NCBI GenBank assembly: GCA_035610835.1
Contig: CM069445.1
Span: 40,190,656 to 40,254,655 of the forward strand
Source: Ophiura sarsii
Lineage: Eukaryota > Echinodermata > Ophiuroidea > Amphilepidida > Ophiuridae
Length of the DNA: 64,000 nt
Direction: 5' to 3'
Shown here: positions 15,301-27,300 of the stretch, piece by piece
Layout: the number at the start of each line of letters is the position of its first letter
Position numbering within the stretch: the stretch's first letter is position 1
Made by a program: the position numbers and the translations under genes
The notes under the pieces: model-generated
Database searches by the model: none
The model's input: only the letters and a program-made list of their open reading frames with translations
What the model was told of the DNA's origin: nothing

Positions 15301-18300
15301 GCCGACAATCATGTCACTTGCATTTCATAATATTATTTTCACTTACTGTTTGGAACTCAGCGGAGGAACACCTTTAGTTCCTCGGAGCACTTCGAGAAAT
15401 ACTTATGAAATAAAATCATCTATACAGTTAAGTCCGGAGTCTCTTGTTGTTTATCAACGTATTATATAAGGACTTCGTCACATATGGTGGCAGCGGTGGG
15501 ATATATTAAGCTATTAGCACCCAAGCATTTTTATATTTTTCTTGTGTTGGATTTTACCTGTTGTTTGCACAGTGTGCCCGGGAGTTTATGGAATCGACCA
15601 AGTTGAAGACAGACTGGTGAGTTTTGCAATATTATAATTAAGGATAGTGTTATTTTGTTCCTACATTGTTAAGGCACATTTGTCAATTCTATGAATGCAT
15701 TGTTTAGGATACACCCTTTTTATATTCGCTCACTTTTGTATAGCTTGTCTTTTATATCAGGAATGATCATTTTTCTACTCTGATTATATTTATATATTTA
15801 TATGCCATAAAATATGGGTCCAAAAGTTGTAGTTGGTCAACCATTGTTGACACGTAGGGGAGTCTCATCTGGCAGAGTTGAGTCACATCCAAGTAATGCC
15901 AGTATAATTGATAGGAGGTTCTTAACCAATGTCAGTTGTTTGAGATCGTTAAAGTACAAATTTGAAGTTAGATTGATGTTAGATCAAAGAATATTAGAGT
16001 TGAAGTCAGAGGGGAGGGTGAGAGAAAAGAGAGATGCAATTGTAAGGCTAGAAATAGAACTTCAGAAGTTAAGAATTGAGGCTAATAGATTGAAAGCACT
16101 CAGGAATCTTGGTTGTGCAAGTTTCACACAAAAGCATCCTGTTAGTGTTAGTGGTAGTGGTCCGTGGTATAAGTCACAAGGTATAGTAAATGGTAAGACT
16201 GGCCGTATATTACGTCGCACAGGTTGTGCTCATAGTTTCATTAGGTCAGAGTTTGTAAACCAGAGTGACTATATTCCTGATGGTAAAATGACGATCAACG
16301 ATTTGGGGATGAGGGTAACATTGCCCCTAGCCAAGGTTTATGTGGAATGTCGATATTTTGTTGGTTGGATTGTGGTGGCTGTAACTGACGGTCTGGACGA
16401 TGATATGGTCATTGGAAATGAGGTAGTTGAGAACACCCGACGTGAGGGTTCTGTGCAGGTTACATATGATAGTGACTTGTATGTTGTGGAGGATACAGCC
16501 TTAGATCCTCCGATAGATATCCCAATGTGGGATAGAGAGGAAGTAGAATCTATGTCTACACAGTCTCAAAAGGCTAGGGAACCGAAGGAGATGGGTCAGG
16601 CTTGCAATATTCAGAATGCAAATTCAAAGCATTTAGGTTCACTTATTACTGATCCAAGTTCTCAGGTAGATGGCAAATGTACTGGTGGTCAAGCTGTCAA
16701 TCAATTGGAACCAGCAGAGCAGATCTTAAGTAACAGCAGTAAGACTGTTTCACAATTACCATTTTGTGAGGATGGTTCTCAAGGGCTTATTGAGGATAAT
16801 GACCTGTTTGAGAGGGTTGAAGTATTTGTTGAAGAGTTGAGGGATGAAACTGAGTCTATTGGAGTTGATGAAGGTTCTGGAAGTAATGTGCTTGATGAGA
16901 GGGTTGAAATAATTGTTGAGAAGTTCAGGGATGAAACCAAGTCTGTTGGTATTGGAGTTGATGAAGGTTGGAGTAATGTGCTTGATGAGAGGGTTGAAGT
17001 AATTGTTGAGAAGTTCAGGGATGAAACCAAGTCTGTTGGTATTGGAGTTGATGAAGGTTGGAGTAATGTGCTTGATGAGAGGGTTGAAGTAATTGTTGAG
17101 AAGTTCAGAGATGAAACCAAGTCTGTTGGTATTGGAGTTGATGAAGGTTGGAGTAATGTGCTTGATGAGAGGGTTGAAGTAATTGTTGAGAAGTTCAGGG
17201 ATGAAACCAAGTCTGTTGGTATTGGAGTTGATGAAGGTTGGAGTAATGCGCTTGATGAGAGGGTTGAAGTAATTGTTGAGAAGTTCAGGGATGAAACCAA
17301 GTCTGTGGGTATTGGAGTTTGATTCTCCAACCATATGATTTCACCATACAATATCGTAAGGGAAGTCATAATGCAAATGTTGACACGCTTTCAAGGATAT
17401 GATAAGTTAGGGTTAGTTTGGGTTCTAGTTTTTAATATTGGCAGGCCATAGCCTTATCTTTTATCATGGGGATTTAGGTATAGACTTTGTGAGACCTATA
17501 GGTTATGGCACATATTTATATAATATAATGTTTGGTATTTAATTTTGTGTAACACATGTGCATAGTAATTGTGCACTATCTAAATTTCATGGTTGTGCAA
17601 ATTAAGTGAGTCATATTTGGATCGATTCACCTGGTGCCTTATTGTGGCATATTTTATTTCTTTATTTTGTTTTAATTTTTAAGTAGCAATTGGGAACATA
17701 ACACTATTCTTGTATTATATTTGTAAGCTCAACATGTCTTATTTTCATCGAGGTGGATGACGTTCTGTTGTGGTATTATGTGTGACACAATTATGATACT
17801 CACATGATATATATGCCGGTGGTCATGGAACAATGACAACATTTAAAATCATCATATCCCACATGGACTTATCATCTACTGACCACAATCCATATAATAT
17901 TATTGTATATGTGAACCACAAGATAAACTCTTCGTCGATCCTAAGATGACTACTAGTTACGAACATTATGGTCGCCGTGGTCAGGTTGCTGTGTTTTTAT
18001 GCATCTGTCAAAGAACATTTGCGGTATCGCCAGTGGATACTTAAGAAATTCATTATTATTCTTAGCTCATCTATAACTTTACATTGTAGCTGATGAACTA
18101 TAACATTTCTGTGTATGAAGTTCATTATAGGAGTTGTGTTTATATGCAGATTACTGAACCATGACTTGATAAACACAAATACAACCTGCAGGTGATGGTG
18201 TACATTTATTGATGATATTGGATTGTATTAGTACTTCAAACATTTGCATACAACGGTCATTGGCACTGAGTGACAATGCATGGTACATCTATTGACATAG

Positions 18301-21300
18301 GATAGTTGGTCAGTGCTCTTGAGCACTTCAGTGATTGCTTGGACAATACATTATGGATGGATCATTTCTTTAGATGAGATGACAAGGATAATAACTCTCT
18401 GTGAGGAGATCTAGTACTTAACTAGAATTGGAATGATTTTTCACCTTTTAAATTACACATTGACAGCTGGATACTGGTTATAGACCATAAAAATAACTGT
18501 GGATAGATTGACTGTGGCTGATGAAAGTGATCATATCAAGTACTGTTACAGTGTTGTAAATAATATCGATGTTGAAGGTGATATGGGATGTCTACGGATT
18601 AGTGCTTAATAACAATGGAAATAACTGTGACTGGTTGGAGTGATGTCAAGTGCTGTTCTGAGACTGCTTTATAAATGATATTAAACAATGTTGGAGTTGG
18701 AGCTGATATAGACAATGAAATGTCTTCCAGTTCTTTATGAACGATGAACTCTAAAATGATATTTTGCGTTGAACAGTTACAATTGAATGATGTGATTACA
18801 TCAGATATTGCTCATTTACTTCATATATTTATACTTTATTTTACTCCAATGATGTCACGGCATCATTCTTTCTAAAAAGCGGCATATGTGATGGAGTTAA
18901 GGGGCTTTATTTTTATTTAGTTGAAGTTAAGTGGTTACACCTGGTTTCTAGACATTGAAATTGGGTGGTTATTCTTTAGATTCTTTAGAGTTAATAATTA
19001 GTGGTTTATTGTCAAGTTGGTTTAGTCTTCTTTGTGGGAATTATTGGTGATGGGTTTTATATTGCTTAACAATAGGTGGTGGTACTTAAACTCTTACCAG
19101 ATAATCTTTACTCATTTATGCACCTGCAACATAGATAATCTGACAGGTGCTCATCAAGCCGACAATCATGTCACTTGCATTTCATAATATTATTTTCACT
19201 TACTGTTTGGAACTCAGCGGAGGAACACCTTTAGTTCCTCGGAGCACTTCGAGAAATACTTATGAAATAAAATCATCTATACAGTTAAGTCCGGAGTCTC
19301 TTGTTGTTTATCAACGTATTATATAAGGACTTCGTCACAATGCCTTTACCTATATATCTACAAACTTGTTTCATGGAACTGGTTCAAAGTTGCAATTATT
19401 TCCAATTCCCAACCCTCCCCCCTTTTTCTGTGGGGCCTTTGGCAACTTTATCTTCATTTATATACTTGTAATTCCTTATGAATATATTCATTAATGTTTT
19501 GTGTCAGGTCAAAATATAGCCACAAAAACCTTTCCCTTTTTCCTGTGATATCAAAAATATTTGGGCTTTAAATATCATACCCCTTATTTTGTGAATTCAC
19601 CACCATTTTCAATCAAACACAACCAAAGCATGTTTAAGGGGGGACTTAAGGAAGTTTTTGATTTGATTTTTTGAATTTTGGAGTGCTGTAATTATTGAAC
19701 TATTAATCAAATGTATATAAAAGTATACATTTTTGGAAAGGAAATGGATCAGAGAATCCAAATTTGGCGTCAATTTTGACCAAAAAATATATTTGTTTGA
19801 GAAAATCACAAAATTCACTTTTTTAACCCAAATTTTTTTGAACAAAGCTAACAAAAAATAATTTTGAGTAAAAAATGGCCAAATCACTTTATAATGATGT
19901 TAAGACACTAATGAAGGGACAATTTTTTTTTTTTAAAACCTAATCAAATATTTTTGAAAATTTGGACCCAAAAGTGCCAAAAAAACGTGAAATTTTTAAA
20001 AATTAATTTTTACACTTTTTTGTCAAAATATTGGATTAGATTTAAAAATAGAAAATTCTTCCCTCCAGTAGTGTCTTAACATCATCATCAAGTGATTTGG
20101 GCATTTTTAACTCAAACTTATGTTTGTTAGCTTTGTTCAAAAAAATTGGGTCAAAAAAGTGATTTTTTTTTGATTTTCTCAAAAAAATCAACATTTTTAG
20201 TCAAAATTGATGCCAAATTTGGATTCTCTGATCCATTTCCATTCCAAAAAGGTATACTTTTATATACATTTGAGTCATGGTTCAATAATTACAGCACGTT
20301 ACAATAAGTATGTCCGTCTGAAAGTTTGATGTGTGAATGAATTAATTGATGGGGATCCATAGTCCCATGGCAAAATTGGTGCAACCCCCCCCCCCCCCCC
20401 CCCCCTAAAAAGGGTGGGGGTCATACAACTATGGAGATTTCTGCCCCATGGCAAATTGGAGCACACCACCTTTTTTAGAATTTTCGTGAATTTTCCAAAT
20501 GAAAAAATATATATTTTTGTCATTTTCGTTAGCAAAAAAAAGGATTGTTAAATTAAATGTGGAAAATACCCTACTTTATACTTCTTAACAGTCCACAGGC
20601 CTTTTCACCGAACGTCATTTACAATGTGTCATGTTAAGAAGAAGGAATAAATTGACTCATCGAATACCCAGCATACGATTAACTTTACTCGTATTATGTT
20701 GATCTATATTCATCTAAATACACTGTCTGCTATTCTTGTTTCACTTTCAGGATCACAAGGCAAAGAAGTCATTAGGGTACATCCATTTAATAGGTGGCAG
20801 AGTTACTGAAATTAGCAACAAAGTTCTTGAAGTCACTGACATGGTAAGTGTTGTCCACTTAATATGAAGAATAGAAGAACATTCTTTCAATATTTTCTAT
20901 ATTTTAAGTATCATTCACAATTTTGCCAGATGCTAAATTTGTTATTGTTGCATTAGAAATTACTTACTTTATACATTTTGTGGGTTATTCTATTAGAAAG
21001 CAGCATTTTTTGCTTTGGTGAAACAAGTCATCATTTTGGTAATTAAGGCCTTAAATGTTTGTTTGAAGCTACCTGATCAACCTTTAAACACCTTAACACT
21101 TTCCACGCGGCTATTATTTTTACCATATCTAAAACAGATTTTTCAGAAACCTTTCCAAACTTTCAAGGTCTATCTCTAGAATTACTGAACCCATACCAGG
21201 CATGTTTGTACTTATTTCAATGCATTTCTCATGGTGTTTCCTAATATTGTAATGAAATTCAATAATTATGACATTTTTGAAACATTTTGTGAAAAATTGG

Positions 21301-24300
21301 AATGTCGTCTGCAGCCGCCTGCCGCATGGAAAGCGTTAAGACTTTTAAAGGCATATTATGTGATCTTTTCCAGGGGGCACCCTCTACCCATGATTATTTT
21401 AAGAAAGTAGATTTTCTTACAGATTTACATTTCTGATCATAAATCATATTCTGAGTTACAATTACAGAGCGATACGATTCCTAATTACTTCAAAATCAAG
21501 GTTTTAGAGTGAATTTGTAGTGAAAAATAAACTGTCCTGCTAGCAGAACAGTTTATTTTCACTCTTTAAACCATGATTTTGAAGTAATTAGTAATCGTAT
21601 CACTCTGTTACTCGAAATATAGTCATGATTTATGATCAGAAATGTAAATCTGCAAGAAAATCTACTTTCTAACAAAAATCATGAATAGAGGGCGCCCCCT
21701 GGAAAATATCATATAATATGCCTTTAAACATTTTGAATGATATTTTATCGTGTTCTTTGTTTTGCAAGTAACATTTTACTTTGGTACCCGAAAAGATGAG
21801 GGATGGGGTAGGCCCGATTTGACGACCATGATGCTGTAGAACACTATAATTTGCGGATACTTTATTTCGCGAATATAAAATTACTGTATTTTAGCAAGCA
21901 TTTAATTTCGCGAATCTGGAAATTTCACTGTTACTTTCAATGCAAAATTGTCAGTTTCACGGGTATTTAGTTTTGCGAATCCACATCCCTCGCAAAATTC
22001 TCGAAATTAAATCCCGCACGAAATTAAGAGGTTTTACAGTAGTATGATGCTGTGAATTTGTTTGCAGAATGCAGTGAAACAGCAGCTCACTCATATTTAT
22101 TAACCTCATACATAAGTATCACTATTTGTATTGTTTTATCGTTGACAGAGAGGGCGTGTGTTATTACTAAGAAGCAATACGAAGATGGAATTTGAAGATT
22201 GGAGAGCTGTGTTATCTGCTGAAACAGGGTTATTATATTGTCCGAAGACTGCAATGATTACACCAGTCACAAAGGTAACTTGTGGTGAAAGTGATATATT
22301 TTGTGAAAAGAGTGTTGTAGGTAGGGCTATGTTGTCATTTAGTGTTTCCTATTCACCCCTTTATTAAACAAATAATCCCTTTTTTTACCCTTTTTTTTGG
22401 GTGTAAATCAAAGAGCACCACTTTTACTCAATCTTGGGGACTCATCCCCTGTTCCCCAACCCCTGGTTTTGAAGCCCATATTAAAAGTTGAGCATATATA
22501 TATACACGGTGTGTCATAAGTGATTACCTCCTGGCAATGCCGATTGTCATCATTACTGAAGATAAGATTGCGCACAGCTCTACCACACATCTAATATGGT
22601 AGCCCACATGTATTAGATGTATCTCAGCTTTTAGACCATCAGCATTGATCGGGTTTTCAAATTTTATAGCTGTTTTACTGAAGAGGTGAAATTTAAAGGT
22701 ACCTGTACCTCAGCGAATACGACAGGATTTTGAGGTCGGCCATGTTTAGTGACGTTATTGTGACATCATGCGTGTGATGTTTGTACTTGTTTTGGTATGT
22801 CTGGAAAGAGGGGACCTCTAGCTATACCATGGTGCCCAAATAAGCATACTCTGCATTTGCAAACACTTTACGAGCCTCCCTTCAGTACGACAAGTGACCA
22901 ACTTCAAAACCCTCTTCTTCGATAATGGAAAATATTCCATAATCGACGTTGAGGGCACTTGTCGACGTACACTGGGTACAAAGAGCGCAAAGATGGTGCC
23001 AACAACTTCGGGTCAGACTCGTCACAAAACTAAAGTATTGGTACGTTTATACCTTTCTAAATAATCATTTACACTTGTAATTTATAGGGGGTAATCACTT
23101 ATGACACACGGTATATTTGACATGTCACCGGATTCCTCTTAACTTATTGATATATTGTCTTCATCAACAGCATGTTGTGATCATCGACATGGGTGGGTGT
23201 TCCGTCCGAGCGGGGGTATTGTCAGAGTGCGACACAGCCTACCCTCAGGTTTTCTTCCCGTGCGTTGTAGCCACACAGGGCAGGTCAAAGGACAAGTCAG
23301 CGTATGGATTTGATGCCCTCACACCGGACTGCAGGAATGTGTCCAAGCTGCATTTTCCATTCAGAAATCCAAATAAGTTAGAACAGGTTAGTGAACATCT
23401 TAGAGTTTTTGACAAACTTCAATGATCCTGAAGCATGTTATTATTACCCCGGTTGGGGGGGTCAGGTATAATGTTGTAATCATCCGTGTCAACGAAAATG
23501 CTAATTAAGGGTGTTTTTTTCCGACACAACACAAGTCCGTGCGGGCCCATACTAAGGGTACACTCAAAATAAATTTGGGTGTTTTAAAACACTTTTTGAG
23601 TGTCAGTTATTTTTTGACACTGCAGCGCACTCAGAATGACACCATTGAAAGCTCAAATTGAAGTCACAAAGGTGTCGCTTTATAAATGTGGTGTTCATTT
23701 GACACCTTAGCTTGTATAATAAAGGTGTAAACAGAGCACCCTGTCTTGATTTGACACCAAAGCCGTGTTAATTGACAACCAAGCAGTGTCATGTTAGGTG
23801 TTTACTGACACCCTCTCTGTGTTTTTCAAATTTGGCAAATATCACTGACACTCCAAAGGCGTACTGCTGCGTGCATCATGCCAGCGACACTTTTGCAGTG
23901 CTTCGCCGTTGGACACCTTGATGGTGTCCTTGGACACCTTGATGGTGTTTTCGAAGTTGTGCACATGCGGAGGCCAAGAAAGTTCGTCTGCGGGTTTTTT
24001 GGTCTTTTTCATCTGTATCGTGCAGGGGATGCGTCGCATGTCATGTGAGTACATATTTATAGACTCCTTTCCATCAAAATTACTAAACTATAACCTAGTT
24101 AAGTTAGGCTATATCGGTGGTGCATTTAGTGAAGTGCTGGTTACACGAATTTCCTTAAAAACTCGTGAGATAATTTCCGGGGCTATGTGTGATGTATAAG
24201 GATAATAAGCTTACCGGGAAGCTTACATTAGTGAGGTCCACGGAAACGGCAATCTGTCAGTGTGTGAAAAGTAACGAAAATGACACCATGATTAGCCTAA

Positions 24301-27300
24301 CTTAATCAGGTTTTTTATAGTGTAGTAATTTTGACGGAAAGGAGTATATAAATATAAAAAATAGCATAAAAATATGTACTCACATGTCATTCTTGATTGA
24401 TACACTAAAGGTGTAATCTGGACATCTTACAGGTGTCAAGGTGACACCTTAAAGATGTCCAGATTACACCTTTAATGTGTCATCAAAACACTTGGAAGGT
24501 GTAATTTTGACACCTTTCAAAGAGATGCTCTCCAAAAGGTAGGGTCGGTCGGTTGGATTTTTATTATTTTTATTTTTTGCTTTTCCAAACTAGGTACCTG
24601 AATATCAGAATTTTTTTTAAATTTAAATGTTTTACATTTTTTCATTGTCTAAGTCCAAAATAGAACCTTAGAAGTCCCATATCGTCAGCCTGCTTCGATA
24701 ATTGCCTAACTCATTTTTCTAGTTTTTAGAAAACAACAACAATCTAAAAAGTGAGTTAGGCATTTATCGAAGCAGGCTTACGACATGTTGAATAGCACCA
24801 TGAATAGTGAAGGTGAATTCCAACAGGAGTAGTAACTGTTGGATAGAATTAGGCCAACAACAAAAAAATTGTTTGGTTGCCCTTTCCCGACCGACCGTAA
24901 ATATTTAAAAATCTCGGTCGCATTTTTTTTGTTTTTTTTGTTGAAAAAATCGATTTCATGAATATAAATGCTTACCAACCAAAAAAAAATTGAGGTGAAA
25001 GGGCAACCAAACAATTTTTTTTTTGGCCTTAGGTTGGAGATATACCTTTAAGTGAAATGTGGCTTGTTATAGGCCTAATAGGAGTTAATATGACCCATTT
25101 TAAACATTTTACATCATTATATAATACAATCTGCCTAACTCACAAAGCTGACTTTGGCAGAATTGAAATTGTGAATTTATCAACACTTTATTATTACAGC
25201 ATGTGCATAATGTAATGAAGTCATGATTTATGCAAAGCTCAATTTCGCTGAAAAGTGAGTAAGGCAATTATCGAAGCAGGCTGACGATATTGGGTCACAT
25301 GGGGTCACAGTGACTTGATTTTTTATTTATTTTTGACGAAAAAAAATTGTAAAAAAAACACAACACTTTTTTTCTTTCTTTTTTTGAGAAAAAAGTACAA
25401 GATCAGGACTGTAATACACGGTCGGTGGGACGAGGGCAAGCAAACATTTTTTGGGGGCCTTATGGGTCCTACATTTACACGACTACTTCACCACACAGTC
25501 CAAGCTGTCTGGAAATCATTCTTCAGAAACCTTTCAAATACCAAGTGTAGAAACATGGTGAAACTCAGGAATTGTCTCTTCTTTTAACGTCTAACTTAAA
25601 ATCATGAATCTAGGCATGTGACTCCCTAGATCAGTTCATATAATGTATTTATATTTGTATGCTTATTTAATTTCTTTGAAATATATTGCTAATAATACTT
25701 TTCCCATTTTCTATTTTCAGTTCAAGTTAAACATGCAGGTAATGGAAGGTTTGATGGAATCTGCGTTCTCAGAACTGTGTGTGGATCCTATAGCGTATAC
25801 AGTGCTGCTTATAGTACCGTTCAGTCTGGGACCCAAAATAACAGTAAGTTCTTGACTAAAATAATAAGAGTGCCCTTAGGCCATGAAATAAAACCCCTGT
25901 TCTATTGGCAAACGGACCTCTCAGGTAGGGTTGGTCGGTCAGACATCATTTTTTTACCAATCATTTCGGGATTTTTTTATGAATTTATAACAATTTTCGC
26001 AAGTTAAAAAAAAATCAGAAAGTTTCACACAAAAATCAAACATTTCCAAATGTTTCCAAATTTAAAACAAAATTCAAAAAGATTTTAATTTTTTGTTGAA
26101 AATTCAACAAAAATTAATCTGTCGGGCCCATAGAACATGGTTTTTTAGGTCGTCCGTAGGAAGAGACCTTATGGCAGCATCCTTCGTGTGTAGTCTGTGT
26201 GTGTGTGGGGGTGTGTGTGTCAACAATTTGGTATACACTTTTTCAATAATTTGGTATACACTTTTTGTTTTGTCCATTTCTTTTCCATACAATGTCCAAT
26301 TGCAATCAAACTTCGGTCATAGATGCAACATGGGAACCTTCATATGTTAATGAGGTCAAAGGTCACATACCAAGGTCAAAGGTCATCCGAGGTCAAGATG
26401 TATATGTAAAAGTGGCTGCATATGTAAAATTGATTACATTTGTCCATTTCTTTTCCATACAATGACCAATTGTAACCAAACTTTGGTCATAGATGCAACA
26501 TGGAAACCTTCATATGTTAATGAGGTCAAAGGTCACATACCAAGGTCAAAGGTCATCTGAGGTCAAGATGTAAAAGTGGCTGCATATGTAAAATTGATTA
26601 CATTTGTCCATTTGTTTTCCATACAATGACCAATTGCAACTAAACTTCAGTCATAGATACAACATGGAAACCCGCATATATTAATGAGGTCAAAGGTCGC
26701 ATAGAAAGGTCAAAGGCCATCTGAGGTCAAGATGTAAAATTTAGTACACCTTTTTTTTGTCTCTTGTTCATTTTTTGTTGTCTCTTGTTCATTTTTTTTT
26801 GTCTCTTGTTAATTTTTTTTGTCTCTTGTTCATTTTTTTTTGTCTCTTGTTCATTTTTTTTTTTGTCTCTTGTTCATTTTTGTTTGTCTCTTGTTCATTT
26901 TTTTTGTCTCTTGTTCATTTTTTTTTGTCTCTTGTTCATTTTTTTTTGTCTCTTGTTCATTTTTCCATACAATGACCAATTGCAACCAAACTTGGGTCAT
27001 GGATGCAACATGGAAACATTCATATGTTAATTAGGTCAAAGGTCACATACCAAGGTCAAACGTCAGATGAGGTCAAGATGTAAAATTAGCTGCATATGTA
27101 AAGTTAATTTCATTTAAACAGGTGAAGTACAATTGCAACCAAACTCAGGATGTTTATTTTATTTTTTATATCCTGGATCCGCTAGTGGTCTAACCTCTTT
27201 CTTTCTAGATGCCTGTGGTTTGAGATCCACCTATTTGGGACCGCTGTCCCTATTTTTCCTTCGTTGCGGTATATCAGTCGTAATACCCTTTATTTGGTTA

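Larger units (their letters stand above)
15030..19339 (+). mobile_element. non-autonomous Ty3/Gypsy-type LTR retrotransposon
   Basis: 4,310 bp. Two 453-bp direct LTRs start TGTGATGGAG and end CGTCACA and show no difference by eye. They are flanked by the 5-bp target duplication ATGCC (15025-15029, 19340-19344). Internal parts: tRNA-Leu primer site, one 502-codon ORF with a protease-like domain and tandem repeats, a short out-of-frame RNase H tail, about 1.5 kb without coding, and a weak purine tract before the 3' LTR. Reverse transcriptase and integrase are absent, so movement would need a partner element. It lies in the sense direction in the PH-ARP intron. Confidence 0.95.

Noticed and set aside
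16756..17369. 192- and 196-codon minus-strand ORFs
   Set aside because: They are shadows of the 90-bp repeat, whose period is a multiple of three and so keeps all frames open.
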